The notes beneath the pieces are model-generated. The model did no database searches, was not told the origin of the DNA, and saw only the letters and a program-made list of their open reading frames with translations. DNA of 64,000 nt from Cordylochernes scorpioides (taxonomy: Eukaryota > Arthropoda > Arachnida > Pseudoscorpiones > Chernetidae), in assembly GCA_030710605.1 (NCBI GenBank), contig CP092874.1, positions 41,480,963 to 41,544,962 of the forward strand, in the 5' to 3' direction. The translations under genes and the position numbers were made by a program. Positions 32,380 through 44,393 of the stretch are shown here, piece by piece. Each line of letters starts with the position of its first letter. Position 1 is the stretch's first letter.

Positions 32380-33539
32380 AGATGGCATAGCTTTTAAATG
32401 AATTATGCTTGAAATAATATTTTTTATTGAATTTAATCTGTTTGAATAGAATGTATTTTCACTAAAAATTTAAATACCTTTTAAATATTTGACAATTTCA
32501 AATTATAAGTGATGGTATTATGTTTGAAAGTGATTTATTTTAATTGTTAAAATTTCATTTTTATATGAAGTTAATGGCGTATGTTTTAGAAGAACTTTGA
32601 GATGTGATGATTGTAAAAATTATGAAGCAATCCTGATGACTTGGCAGTTTTCTTTAAGAAAATATTATTTTGGTGAAATACACTTTATGGTCATTATCTA
32701 TAGATTTTGATGACATACAGAAAACCTAAGAGCAGATTCGTAATCACGCCATTGAATTACCCAACAAGTATTTTAAATGCTCAAACACATCAATTTTTTT
32801 TAAAAATTCTGTAGACCTGTGTTATTATTATTATTATTATTATTCAATTACAAAACAACCTTCAAATTAAAATTGTTAAATAGAAAGGCAATTGATATTT
32901 ATTTTTTCAAAGTTATTCCGGTGGTAAAAATTTTCGAGGGGAAAATTTTATTCTTTCACAAATATTCTATAAAACTTGAAAACAAAATTTTGGATTTTAA
33001 AACATTCATTTATAATTTAAAATCGAATTTCAAGACTTTAAATATATATGTGGTTATTTATTAAATTTTATACCAGAATTTATTAAAGCGAGATAGAGAG
33101 ATACTCGTGACCCACAACATTTTGGTCTTGAATTCGGGAGGGTCTCTAAAAGAAAACTGCAACCAATATTATTGTTTACATAAACAGTATAAAAAAGGTC
33201 TCTTTAAAATTCTCACAAGGGTTACCCTAACCTAAATTTACCCAACCTTGTCATGACTTGTAAGTATTTCACACTAGATCAGGGTTAATAAAAATGGAAG
33301 TTCTAGAGAGGGAAGAGAAAGATAGAGAGAGAGTCCCGAGACCTTCCTGAATATTTATAAGTGAAAGAGAAATATGATCTATATTTTTATTTTTTGAAAT
33401 AAAAATAAGGCGTCTTATTTATGAATTATTTTAGCGTAAGATAAGATATAATTTTCGCTTTGGATTTTTTAATACAACACCACCTAAGGAAAGAATAAAA
33501 TCTAACCTATTGTACATATCAATACATTTTAAAAGTTTC
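32380..33539. other. AT-rich non-coding stretch
   Basis: Contains an (ATT)n microsatellite at about 32821-32843 and nothing else that I can identify. Confidence 0.5.
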
Positions 33540-33614
33540 ATAGGAGCTCTATCTATGCTTTATTTCTGCGGTGAATCTATATAAGACCGGTTGTCTTAAT
33601 AAAGCTGTATGTGC
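33540..33614 (+). repeat. AATAAA module, copy 2
   Basis: Matches 9384-9459: ATAGGAGCTCTATCTATGC, TATAAGACCGGTTGTC, TTAATAAAGCTGTATGTGC. No tandem array follows here. The Tc1 element begins 46 bp downstream. Confidence 0.65.
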
Positions 33615-33660
33615 GTGTGATTATGAAATTTTCACTCAAAGGCTCGCAAACTTGCAAATA

Positions 33661-35171
33661 CACTGGTCCGCAAAATTAAAGGAACAACACATGTTTAAGA
33701 AAAAGAAAAGTTATATTAAGGGATATATATCAGGTTTTGGTATATTCAAAAGCTTCCATGAATTAAGAGAGTATGTAAAACAGAAAAAACAAATAAAGTT
33801 GTTCCCAATATGCAAAATACCACCGTCTACGTTGACTCCCCCTCCAGCACGTGCCTGAGCCTTTCTCAAAGCGTCCTAATTTTAGGCTCCACTAGATTTT
33901 TATTGAACCTTTTTGTTTTTTTAAAGTTTTCATGGCTTATAGGCAACATTTACCACAAAAAAAAAAAATGGCAAGCTATTGGAAGGATGGAAGCAGGCCA
34001 ATCACAGGCAGAAGTAGCAAGATGGCTTGGAGTGACAAGAAACGTTGTCTCAAGGCTTTGGAAAAAAATTCAAAGGACAGCTAATGTTGCCAGAACACCC
34101 GGACAAGGACGGCCAAGGGTCACAACGTTAAATCAAGATGGTTATTTGAGTCTCCTTGTGCGTCGCAATAGAAGAATGACAGCATCGCAACTACGAAGTG
34201 ACCTCAATGCAGCTACAAGAGTCTTCGTATCAACTGATACAATACGCAGAAGGCTTCACAAGAAAGGCCTCTACGCTCGACGACCCATAATTCGTGTACC
34301 ATTGACACCACTCAAAAGAGAGCAAGAACACTTTGGTGCAGACAACATGTCGCCTGGAATCCAGATGAATGGAGGCGTGTAATGTTCACTGATGAGTCCA
34401 GATTCTCTCTAAACAGCGATTATCGTCGTGTCTTTGTCTGGAGAGAGGTAGGAACCAGAAATAATCCCCGGTATATGGTTGAAAGGGATCCCTACAGAAG
34501 CCAAGGTTTTATGGTCTGGGCTGGAATCTTCTTGGGCGGTCGCACAGCACTCCATATTTTTCGGCAAGGAACCCTGACTGGACAGAGGTTTAGGACGAGA
34601 TCTTGGCAGCATATGTTATGCCTCAAGCATTGGAAATGGGAGAAAAATTTCTTCTAATGGATGATAATGCCCGTCCACATAGGGCTGGTGCGGTCGACAC
34701 TTTTCTCCAAAACCATGCAATTGCTCGGATGAATTGGCCAGCTCGATCCCCAGACCTAAATCCCATTGAGCATGTATGGGACAACCTAGGACGGCGGATC
34801 TCATCCCTCCAACCCCCTCCTAGAAACACTCATGAGCTAGAAACAGCCTTAACACAAGAGTGGGCGTTGACTCCACATGAGCTGATAAACTCCCTAATTC
34901 TTAGTATGGGTCACCGATGTAGAGCCTGTCTATTAGTTAAAGGCGATCACTCCCATATTAACAACAATATCCAAGATATTTATGCACTGACTGCAAGATC
35001 ATTGCTTGACCGGCTAATTTGCATAAAATACGTGTTAGAATTCTTTGATTTCGGGTATTCTAATCAATAATGGAATAATCATTTTTTGTATAAAATTTCT
35101 TTGATAAATGTTCAATAAAATTTGAGATAAATGAAAAAAAAATGTTGTTCCTTTAATTTTGCGGACCAGTG
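33661..35171 (+). mobile_element. Tc1-like transposon with complete ends
   Basis: A 1511-bp element flanked by TA (33659-33660 and 35172-35173). The terminal inverted repeats are identical over 29 bp, beginning CACTGGTCCGCAAAATTAAA. It carries one decayed transposase gene in the plus direction. Perfect ends with a frameshifted gene suggest a moderately young copy that may have been mobilised in trans. Confidence 0.95.
33932..35070 (+). pseudogene. Tc1-like transposase (DD34E), frameshifted
   Basis: Likely start ATG 33932 (MAYRQHLPQKKK). A shift in the A12 run (33957-33968) leads to WQAIGRMEAGQSQAEVARWL, the paired-like helix-turn-helix, and GQGRPRVTTLNQDGYL with the GRPR AT-hook. A second shift near 34330 precedes HVAWNPDEW and MFTDESRFSLNSDYRR (first Asp). 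A third near 34592 precedes MGEKFLLMDDNARPHRAGAV (second Asp) and SPDLNPIEHVWDNLGR (Glu). Spacing between second Asp and Glu is 34 residues, the canonical DD34E. All catalytic residues survive, but three frameshifts block expression. The frame runs on past the expected C-terminus to 35070. Confidence 0.95.
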
Positions 35172-35736
35172 TATTTTATGAAGAGAAATGTTAGACAAAA
35201 CGTGAGTGTTTTATATTTTTTGGTTGTTCTTAACTGAGCCGCTGGTCTGGCGGGATGACATTGGTCAACGGAAGATTTAGACCTCTCCTGGATGTGGGAT
35301 GAAATAGATTCTCCTGATCTTGTGTAAGTAGAGCCACCTCTGTGTCTGTGTCAGGCAGAGATGGCTTGCGTCGCATCGTGTTTGGGATTTAATACGTACA
35401 GTGAGCCACAACGAATAAAATGATTGAAATATTTAGTGCAAGTAGAGTATGTAATATTTATTTATACCATGACAAATAGTTCATTCTTTGTGCTTTGTAT
35501 TTATTTTCTTTTGCAGATCCCTAGTACACGTGGTACAGGCTAGGATAATCATGGTTGGTAGAGGTAGGCTAATGCTTTTACTATAAGTACATCACATGTC
35601 TACACATGTGAAAAGCAGTTCGACTTTGCATTTACAAATGTGCCAGAGCCCCATTTGGTTACTTGCACTCGCTTCTAGGATTAGACTTTTGCAAGAATAG
35701 GGGACTATTGGAGCATTTTTGTTTCTAATAAAAAAA
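35172..35736. other. Non-coding; GC-richer patch at 35220-35410
   Basis: No recognised gene. TTTGTATTTATTTTCTTTTG followed by CAG at about 35515 looks like a splice acceptor, but the sequence after it soon meets stops in every frame that I checked. Confidence 0.4.
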
Positions 35737-35813
35737 AGTGCCCAATGCGGGAATCGAACCCGGACCGTAAGGGTCGAAAATCAATGGTTTAGACCACCCT
35801 TCCACCGACCCCA
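35737..35813 (-). repeat. tRNA-derived SINE, copy 2
   Basis: Minus strand: GGTGGAAGGGTGGTCTAAACC (A-box region), then CCGGGTTCGATTCCCG, a perfect T arm containing the B box GGTTCGATTCC, then GCATTGGGCACT and T8 (terminator-like). Acceptor and anticodon stems do not pair, so it is not a working tRNA. Same sequence family as 20320-20402. Confidence 0.65.
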
Positions 35814-36416
35814 TTATTTTTGTTCTTTGTTATTTAATCCACACGGTAAGATCATGCCTCATTATAGATGTTGATACAAATCCTCAGCATCTATGAAATG
35901 AAAATATTTATTGAAAATAATTTTAATGAGATTAAGCTTTTAGAATAAACATTTTGTTCATTACAGGTAGCGCTCAAATAATAAAAAAAAAATATCGTAA
36001 TCAAAAATAGATATAAAAATTGTAAGCTATCGCGTAATGAGACAGTGATTTTTTTCTAAAAGGAAAATAGAAAAAAATATTCCAGGTTGTGATAACCATT
36101 ACGGCTTACTAAACCCACTTTGCTATTCCTCCCAAATTTGAAGATTTTCTGGGTTATAAAAAGTCCCAAATTTAATTTAAAAATCAATTTTTACGTAACA
36201 GATTATATAGATATTTTTTTCATGAAAGAAAACCATCAAATTTTAGAAAAATATTTTGGTAGTAAATTCAAAATTTATCTTCAATAATGTTGTCGATATT
36301 TTTCAGCTCAATTTTTAAAACGTATTTTGATCTCTTTTGTCCTTTAGAATATATTATATAGTGAAAAATATAAAAATATTTTTTAAAAATTCAAATGGAC
36401 TGAAAAAAATATATCA
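35814..36416. other. AT-rich non-coding stretch
   Basis: Nothing recognised. Confidence 0.5.
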
Positions 36417-38187
36417 TAGAGAGAGAGACTTTGAAATAATTTTATTGACAATTAGTTAATTTTTACAAAAAAATAATTATCATAAAAATGAATATGATGG
36501 GAATATATAATGATTTTAGGAGATAGGAAAGCTCCACCACCTTGATAAGGTCCTCCTCCAGACGAGGAGGCATCTTCTTGGACTCCCCGCATCTCCAGTC
36601 CCAGGAAGTGCTTGTAGATGCGGGTCTTGGCTGATGCCACGATGGCCAAGGCGTCATCCTCCCGGTCAAACCCGAAGATCCAGCTCTGCAGGTCAGGGGG
36701 GCGCTGGATGATGGTGAAGGCCTCCACGATGACTGGCCTGATCCGCCTACAGGACCAGTAGCGGTGGGCCAGTGACAGGTCTCCGGACCCACAGGCGATG
36801 CAGGACTCCCGGGCTGAGGCCGGATGTGCTGGATGGGGAAGAGCGTGCAGGGCCAGCCGTACGGCAACGTCAGAATTGTGCCCCGAGAAGGCACATCGCC
36901 GGAGAGAAGATCAGCTGATGGAGATCGGGATGCTGACGTGGGAGAGCCATCGTCTTAGCAGCTGGGTGATTGGCAGTGCAGCCAGGCGTGGACGCTCCAG
37001 CATGCGGCGGGCAGTGCGGGTTGATAGGCGCTGGAAGGCGGTGGTCGTCCCGCGCATCACGTTTGCGTCCGCCAGGCTAGCGACGCGATAACGGCTCCGG
37101 GCATTCTGGGTGATCAGGCGTGAGCAGAAGCTCCCCAGAGCAGCGGCGTCCGCGAGGGCGTTACGCGTAGCAATGGTGATATTCAATGCGCCAGCCCAGC
37201 CATCTTGTAGGAGCCAGTAGCTCAGAGGTCGCAGAAAACGGCAGTCGCCAATGACTCGAAGAGCCTGGAGTAGTGCTGGTTGTAGGATCCGGTGGTTCAG
37301 CTCTAGGATCTCCGTAGCAGCTTCAAAGAGGTGAAAACTACGACGACGCCGCGGGGGAAGCCAGGTACCAGGAGTGGACGCAGGAGACAGCCACATCCCG
37401 CTCTCGAGAGACAAGAGTGAGCGTCGCGACCTCCACGCAGTGCTGCCTGGACGCCCTTGAGGCACGACAACCGGAGTTGAGTGCTGACGTCGAGAAGTCC
37501 CATGCCTCTCACGGTGATCGGCCGCGCTAGGATATTGCCGGGAAGACATGAGGTTCGATCCTGCCTCCACACGAAACGAGCCAACCTTGCCTGCAGTCTT
37601 GCGATGGTGGTCTCGCTGGGCAGGTAGGCCTGAAGGTGATAGTAGATGGCCGAGAGCACCAAGCTATTAGCAGCTTTTGCTCGACCAGCAAGTGATAGAC
37701 CGCGGACAAAGGGGTACCACTTAGCAATGGCCCTCTCTAGTAACTCCTGCAAATGTTGGTCTTGGGCGGAGGTTCCCACTCCAGGAGTCACTATGGTCCC
37801 TATTATATTGATTTTCTCACTGTTCCAGGAGATGCCCAACGTGAAGTCGGTTCGATTCCTCCATCTCCCGCATCAGAGGCGCTGACTCTTGCTGTAGTTG
37901 ACTCTTATTCCTGACGCACGCCTGAAGTCCTCGAAGATCTTCTTGACGACCTCTAGCTGCCCATCCTCGCAGATAGGCAGGACGATGTCATCGGCGTACG
38001 CCAGGACATTATCACGGCCGAGTAGCTGCTCCAGGCGGAGCAGGAGGGGCCCGGTGGAGATGGTGAATAACGCTGCGCTGGCAGCGCACCCTTGCCTCAC
38101 TCCGTTGAGCATATAGAACAGACAGGTTCTCCCAATTCCTTCTATTCTCGCCGTCGCCTCGGCCTCAGCGTAGAGCAGAAGAACCCA
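36417..38187 (-). pseudogene. Tx1/L1-like retrotransposon, RT and C-terminal part
   Basis: 5'-truncated, GC-rich non-LTR element on the minus strand, ending in a (TCTC)n tail at 36417-36428. 38187-37873 encodes LYAEAEATARIEGIGR, NGVRQGCAASAALFTI and the catalytic YADD in LAYADDIVLPIC. 37839-37303 continues with MGISWNSEKINIIGT, GLSLAGRAKAANSLVLS and LQARLARFVWRQ, the thumb region of Tx1/L1-type RTs. Near 36890 one frame gives ESCIACGSGDLSLAHRYWSC, the terminal zinc motif. Several frameshifts. GC content differs sharply from the host sequence. The tail resembles those at 44940 and 47520. Confidence 0.75.
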
Positions 38188-39040
38188 CCCCACTTTATTA
38201 CCGTTACTAAAGGCGTAGACCAATCACTCGCATTAACCTTTTCAATAATTTGACTTTGTCCAAGTCTGTCTAGTTCTTTGTCAATCTTCTCTTTAATGGT
38301 ACTGGTCTAAATTTAAAAAATAGGGCTTTGCATTTGGCCTCAATGATAATGAACCTTTAATGCCCTGAATTGGTAAATATTTATTTTCAAATACTTCTTT
38401 ATACGCTTCAAAAAACAGTTCTAAATTTGAAATTACATTTATATTATTACAGATATCAAAAACGCAAATGGGCCAATCAGCTTTTGAAATTCTTATCCAA
38501 TTTATGCCCAGTAATGACGTTTGGTTGTTAAACTGGCCCGTCACAACTAAAGGTCGTTTTTTCTGATAGTTTTTGTAACTAACATTAACCAAGCATTTTC
38601 CAAAAACTAGAATCAAATTTCCCGAAATAAAATTTCAAATGTCCACTGTATTTCTCTCTAGAGTGACATTTTTGAGATTTGTAAGAAAAAATTTCTTTGA
38701 AACTACAGACACGTCTGTAACAGTGTAAACCTCCATTATAGTGTCCGAATCTTCAATTTTAACGTTTACCAATATTTTTGGTGCATTTTCTAATGTGTTA
38801 CATTGAATAGTATTTTATTTATTCTGACTGGATTTATTCATTCCAGAATTTTGGGTCAATTTTTTATTCCAACATAATGAAGCAATGTACCCTTTTTTAT
38901 TGCAAATATAACATTGAGGATTTTTAAATTTGAATAACTTAGTATCGTGGTTAGACTTTCCACATATTTTGCAAGGATTATTGTATTTACATGGGAATTT
39001 AAAATTATTAGATCTGGCCTTCAACTTTTCAATACCATGA
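38188..39040 (-). pseudogene. Ty3/Gypsy-like gag-pol fragment
   Basis: LTR-retrotransposon relic on the minus strand. 39024-38815 shows two CCHC knuckles (PCKICGKSNHDTKLF, CYICNKKGYIASLCW). Around 38700 lies a protease region whose Asp-Thr-Gly active site is altered (VTDVSVVSK). 38616-38293 carries LLGINWIRI and the linker to RT, then DKELDRLGQSQ and NASDWSTPLV, the first RT block. There it is cut by the Tx1-like element at about 38187. No LTR seen. Description only; it is dead. Confidence 0.7.
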
Positions 39041-39534
39041 CCAGAATATAGAATATACAGAATATATATGGAATATACAAAATATTCCTCATGCTATTTT
39101 TCTAATGAGCGAAAAGCGATAAATTAAACATAAGAGGTAAAATTGTGTGCACAAGTTTTATTCGAGAAGTTTTAAAATTTGGTCTGCACGACATAATATA
39201 ACATATGAGCAAATGGCAACCAAAAAATATACTGTTCACACAAAAAAAGAGTCAAGATGTGAGGACAGCATTTATTATCCCTATACTTCAACACAAAAGC
39301 TGCAAAATATTGGTAGATAATATAATATATGGCAGCTTAAATAACACATGAGGTAAGCATTTGTTAGCTTTCAAATCATTTTGTAATTGTAGTTTCTTTT
39401 TTGTTTTGTTCCTTTCTAAGCAATAAAATATATAGAACTAAGGTGTAATATTCAATTCAAGCATATGGAACCAACATAGATTCATTAATAAAACAAAGCA
39501 AAATCATAAGCTTATACAACTCTCACTTTTTCAC
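39041..39534. other. Non-coding stretch
   Basis: Nothing recognised. The word ACATAAGAGGTAA near 39127 recurs in variant form at about 39345 and 39731; I cannot say what it is. Confidence 0.4.
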
Positions 39535-39728
39535 ACAACAATGCTCCGAGTTATCGGACGCTGCAAGCCATAGCTGCTATTTATGATTCTGGCTTCGAAC
39601 TTTTACAAAATGCCCTCTATTCACCAGATCTAGCTCCTTCTGACTTCCACCTATTTCCTCCTTTGAAAAAATCACTTTTCTTATTTTCTTTATATGTAGG
39701 GCCACCGACTTATGGCACACCCCTCGTA
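39535..39728 (+). mobile_element. mariner fragment, catalytic C-terminus and 3' end
   Basis: NNAPSYRTLQAIAAIYDSG, then NALYSPDLAPSDFHLFPPLK, the third Asp block of a mariner transposase. It is followed by a short 3' UTR and a terminal-repeat-like end GCACACCCCTCGTA at about 39715-39728. The second Asp has become Asn (NNAPS). About 190 bp only. Confidence 0.75.
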
Positions 39729-39764
39729 TAACACAAGAGGTAACTGTCTCTCTCTTGTATTAGG

Positions 39765-40770
39765 TCACAATCCTTGCTCAATGTAGCGCCCTTCATTCTC
39801 AAACACGGCCTGCAGACGATAGATAACAGAATGGACAGAATTAAATAATATTTCTGTTGAAATTGATAAAACGTGCCATCTAATAGAAGCCTTCAACATG
39901 GGCAATGTAGTAGGCCGGCATCGATAAACACGCGACTTAGTGTACCCGCATAACCAAAAATCGCAAGGCGTCAAGTCTGGTGATATTGGAGGCCACTGGT
40001 ATATAAATTGGCGACTTATCACACGATTCTCACCGAACGTATCCTTCAGCAATTGTTTGGCACCGCGGGAGATATGTGGAGGTCCTCCATCTTGCATGAA
40101 TGTGATTTCGCTTAGTGCTTGTCTGTCCTGCAATATGGGGATACTCTTTTCTCTCAAAAGTTGAGCATAACATTCACCAGTTACTAAAACGGTTTTTAAA
40201 GTTCTTCCATTGATATTTAAAAAGAAAATGACCCAATAATAAAAAATATGTGAACCCACACAAAACTGTAACTCTGGGCTGATAAAGTGGCATTTCTGTA
40301 AAAATCCTAAGGTTTTCTGTTGCCCAGATGCGGCAGTTAATTTCTCCGTTTAGAGAAAAGTGAGCATCATCTGTCCTCAGAACTTACGACAGCCAGTTTT
40401 CATCAATATCAATTTGTCGGTAAACCCATGCAGCGAATTCTTGACGCTTCTCAAAATCACTGATTTTCAGCTCGTGAAATCTTTAAAATTTTAAGTGTAT
40501 TTTTTAAAGAAAAATTCTTAATGTGTGTTCTCTTCAAACTGTTCCATTCGAAATCCCCGTTTGTCGAAAAACTTGTCGAGAACTTACTTCTCCATACGTG
40601 GATAACGTTTCAATATATTCAACATTCTGCAAAACCGTAACAGCCACTGACTTGCATGTCAATGGTCTTCCACTCCGAGGTTTGCTTCCAGAGATCCAGT
40701 TTCCTCAAAATTTTTAATCATTCGCCTTAGAGAGTATCAACTCATGGGTCTTTTACCGCTTCGAATACTT
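39765..40770 (-). pseudogene. mariner-superfamily transposase with long D-D spacing
   Basis: The minus strand keeps the first Asp in RTDDAHFSLNGEINCRIWA (near 40375, after an in-frame stop), and an open 164-codon block 40259-39765 with ITFMQDGGPPHISRG (second Asp) and WPPISPDLTPCDFW (third Asp). I count 42 residues between the second Asp and the Asp of PCDFW, longer than the 34 of mariner and Tc1. Upstream pieces include MIKNFEETGSL and RQVFRQTGISNGTV, a helix-turn-helix. It resembles the DD41D-type insect transposases that I remember. Frameshifts and stops lie in the N-terminal half, and I found no paired terminal repeats. Confidence 0.75.
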
Positions 40771-40989
40771 TTAAAGTAACGAAACGCTCGTAAAGCTTCA
40801 GTGGCAGATTCTGAATAGCAATAAAAAAAAAATTCAACAAGAGCGCTTTATCCTGTAGTGACGGCATTGCAGGGGGGGGGGGGGGGAGAGAGAATTCCAA
40901 CCACACCTCCCTGCTGTCCCCCTTGGACCCTTGGAATATTTGAACAAATTCTGTTTCGTTTCCAAGGTAACTAACGTGGCAACGGCACC

Positions 40990-42990
40990 CATTTTCCAAT
41001 GAAGAGCAAAACCGATATCTCCAGTAATTCTACCGCGTCCTGGGTAGCCGCCGCGTCAGGAGCTGCAGCTAGGGCTTCTGATGAGAAATCTACTACGAGA
41101 AGACAAATAAATCAACTACAGCTCAATATGATTGGCACTCAGAGGAAAACTGAAGAGCTGAATTGTCTTCTCCGTGACAACAATGTGCATATTGCCCGTC
41201 TTCAGGAGACAAAATTGAATCAGAATCTGAGATTTAATATCAAAGGTTTTAAAACACTACGAAAGGAAAGAACAGGGAAATTTGGAGAAGGACTTGCCAT
41301 TTTTATTAAAACTCCAGAAATCAAATTTAAGGAAATCGCCTATATTCAGAGTAAGCAAACAGAAAATACGACAGAAGCTCAGGCAATAGAAATCTATCTT
41401 TCAGATAAAACAATACCAATCATGAATGTTTATCACCCCGAAATACTAGCATCAATACAGGCATGATAGAGACATTAGGTGAAGCGTCGTCGGATATCAC
41501 AATCATTCTCGGCGATTTTAACGCCAAATTTACAACTTGGGGATCATCTGTCCAGGATAATAAAGGTCAGCAGGTTGAGGACATGCTAACCGACCTCTAC
41601 CACTGTTAAATAACGGAGAGAAAACACCTATCTATCCAAAGTCCACAGGCACAGAATCCGCAAAACACTAACAACGATAAATTATAACATCGCACCCACA
41701 ACACAATGAAAAATCCTGAAAAGTGCAATCAGTGACCTCAGACCAATTTTAACAACCTTAAACTTCAAAATTGATAATGTCCAACAGAATAAAAGAACAT
41801 GGAGTTTTAGGAAGGCCGACTGGAAAAGAAAATCACAGAAAAGCTTGAAGAACTGTGCAACGAAGAATCAAATTACAGAATGCTTGACAAAAACTTGGAA
41901 AAAGTCTCTACGAACATATCCAAAGCTGCAAAACCATCAATACCAGGAGGTAGACGTAAAGACCTGTGAATACCTTACTGGAAGGACCACAACATCGAAG
42001 CAATGATTGCAGAGAGAGATAATATCAATGAACTTCTTAAAACAAATAAAACAGAAGAAAACAGAAAGGAACTTATTGAAATTAGTCACAAAATAGAACA
42101 AAAAATTTGGATATGCAAACAAGAAAAATGGGCAGAATTCTGCGAAAAAATGGATCCAAGAAAAGAGAGCCAACACTGTAATATAATTAGAGTGTTATAA
42201 AACAATCAACACCAACACCAATCCTCCAATACTCTAACCGATATGAATAGAACAGCGAGAACGAATAAACAGATGGCTGACATAATTTCTAAATACCTTT
42301 CAGGAACTTCCAGACTTAGCCATACGAATGAAGACAGGACTCTAATAAATAATATAAACAAGTTATTTAAACAATCAAGAAACTACCATCAATCAGATAT
42401 TCTCTCGAGACTTCATACTGAATGAGCTAAACTCTTCAATAGAAAAGTCAGATCCAAGAGGTCACCAGGAGATGATCTAATCTTTGGTCAAATGATTGAA
42501 AACTTTGGAAACAAAGCTAGAAATCAAACACTACGAATATACTGAACATTTCATAGCAAAATGGTAAGCTACCAAAGAATTGGAAGATATCAATTATAGT
42601 GTCAATACTGACACCAAACAAAGATGCCAAGGAATGCAAGAACTATCGGCCAATTGCTCTCACCAGCATATTTTGTAAAATAACAGAACGAATTATCCAC
42701 TCTAGGCTCATAGTCTGGCTCACTAACAATAATAAAATAAACTTCTATAAACTGCCTATAGACCCAGACACTGTACAAATGATCAACTGTTCTTCTTTTG
42801 CCAATCAATAATAGATTCTTTCCAGGAAAAACCGCCAAAGAAGACAACGGCCGTATTCCTGGATATGACCTCAGCTTTTAATTGAGTGTGGAGGGAGGAA
42901 TTACTTGAAAGGCTGCACAATTTCGGAGTAAGAGTAAAAACTTAATCTGGATATAGACTTCTTAAAGAGAATAATTCTCCTTTACAAGTG
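40990..42990 (+). pseudogene. Jockey-like non-LTR element A, EN and RT
   Basis: 40999-41466 starts with an Ala/Ser-rich leader and continues into the APE domain: LQLNMIGTQRKTEELN, VHIARLQETKLNQ (Glu), KFGEGLAIFIK. A shifted frame at 41464 gives DITIILGDFNAKFTTWG. 42003-42200 has IEQKIWICKQEKWAEFCEK. The RT begins RSPGDDLIFGQMIENFG near 42450, then KDAKECKNYRPIALTS and TERIIHSRLIVWLTNNNK, and fades after TAVFLDMTSAF near 42870. YADD is missing. At nucleotide level 42590-42780 is well over 90 percent identical by eye to 62690-62880 on the other strand. Confidence 0.85.
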
Positions 42991-44393
42991 ACAAGCTGCT
43001 CGGACACGAGGTGTTTGAACCGTCGTGGGAGCTTGTGCGAGGCGATGATTTCGCGGTGGGTTGAACGTAAAACCCATGTCTGCGCGAAATAATGACGGAC
43101 CGGACAAAATCAGCGACGATGTTTAACGTACCTCCGTGGAAAATATCGGAAGTAGGTTATATCGTGCTGGTTTGGACAAGGGACAAACATAGATTTGAAG
43201 ACAGGGTCCGTGTGGCGAACGTGTGGCGCGAGAAGAAGAAGCGAACTGTGCTGCTCGATGCAGATTGTTCAAGTGCGAACAAAATGGAGTTGATAAACAT
43301 CTAGCAGTTAGTCAATCTGCATCCTGTGACGAACACACCATTGGCTAGATGGTGTGGGTCGGTGGATATGCTAGAGAGAAACTACAAAATATATTATCAT
43401 AAATCAAGGGTGAAGATTAGAATTTTGAAATGACAATATAGAAGTTCGATAATTGATTAATCAATAATTCTATAGAAGGTCCTGAGCTGGTATAAGGTTG
43501 ACAAAGTTGTAAGAATGAGTGGGACATCAAGGGAAAGATAGATAAGAGTCACCAAGGGTTGGTTGTAAGCAAGGCTCACATGGTGGTTGGAATTATTCGA
43601 CGCCTGAATTTTGGGTCGGTTAGGGAAAGAAATTATTTTTCGCGAGCCGTGCTTACAATTAGAAGAAGTCATATACAAAGTGGAACAAATGGTTAGGTAG
43701 AGGAAACACTATTTTTATACATAACTTGATTATGAAAATAAATTGTTAATATTAAAAATCGTAAAGTATGAATAGGTAGAAGTCCATTTTCAAAGGATGA
43801 CTTTAAAATAAAAATATATCATTAAAATATCTATTATTAATTCGATTGGTAAGGTACAAATTTAATGGGTTACAAATATCTAGATAAATAGTATTGAGAA
43901 TAAAATCATTGTTAATAGGCGTGGAGAGAATAAATGAACTAAACTAATTATAGAAAATATTGGCATCAGAGTTTACAAGGAATGACTTCTTTAAAGAATG
44001 AATGGCAGAGGTAAAACAATTTCACTTACAGGTTATGTTGGTTTAGAGAGAAAGTAGATTCATTGAGTTCATTGAGGGAGGGTTCTGTCTGCTGTACGTG
44101 CCAGTGTTGTGGGCCACAGTAGCGGCAGGGGTATGGCGGAGTCCATGGTGGTGGAAGGTGTCCTGCTCTGGCGCGGCGATCGTTCTTGGGCAGATCTAGT
44201 GCTGGGAGAAGGGTGCGGCAGCTTCATCTCCGTCGTAGGCGATCACTTCTTCAGGGTAACGGTTTAAAAGTTGGCGAGGAAGGGATTGAGGGCTCGAAGA
44301 GGAGTGGTTACAGTTGAGTTGGGTTTGGCCGATCATCGTGGCTTGGCTTCTTGTTTCTTCATACTCTGCTATATGAGGGATTTGCTTCCCGGC
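42991..44393. other. Unassigned stretch with two GC-richer patches
   Basis: 43000-43330 holds a 70-codon frame (43092-43304, KISEVGYIVLVWTRDKHRF, WREKKKRTVLLDADC) and 44040-44340 another GC-rich patch (MVVEGVLLWRGDRSWADLV). Neither resembles a protein I know. They may be 5' parts of the Tx1-like or another retroelement. The rest is AT-rich and empty. Confidence 0.3.

Noticed and set aside
35737-35813. Functional tRNA gene on the minus strand
   Set aside because: T arm is perfect, but acceptor and anticodon stems do not pair; a second related copy at 20320 indicates a SINE.
37850-37875. GGTTCGATTCC at 37850 as a tRNA B box
   Set aside because: It lies inside Tx1-like coding sequence with no A box or cloverleaf around it.
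37873-38223. MVYAFSNGNKVGW as the natural N-terminus of the Tx1-like RT
   Set aside because: The first 36 bases are the end of the Gypsy-like RT read in another frame; the junction is near 38187.
39122-39745. Three ACANGAGGTAA words as terminal repeats of a transposon
   Set aside because: No inverted partner at the far end of the transposase at 39765-40770; may be chance or old duplications.
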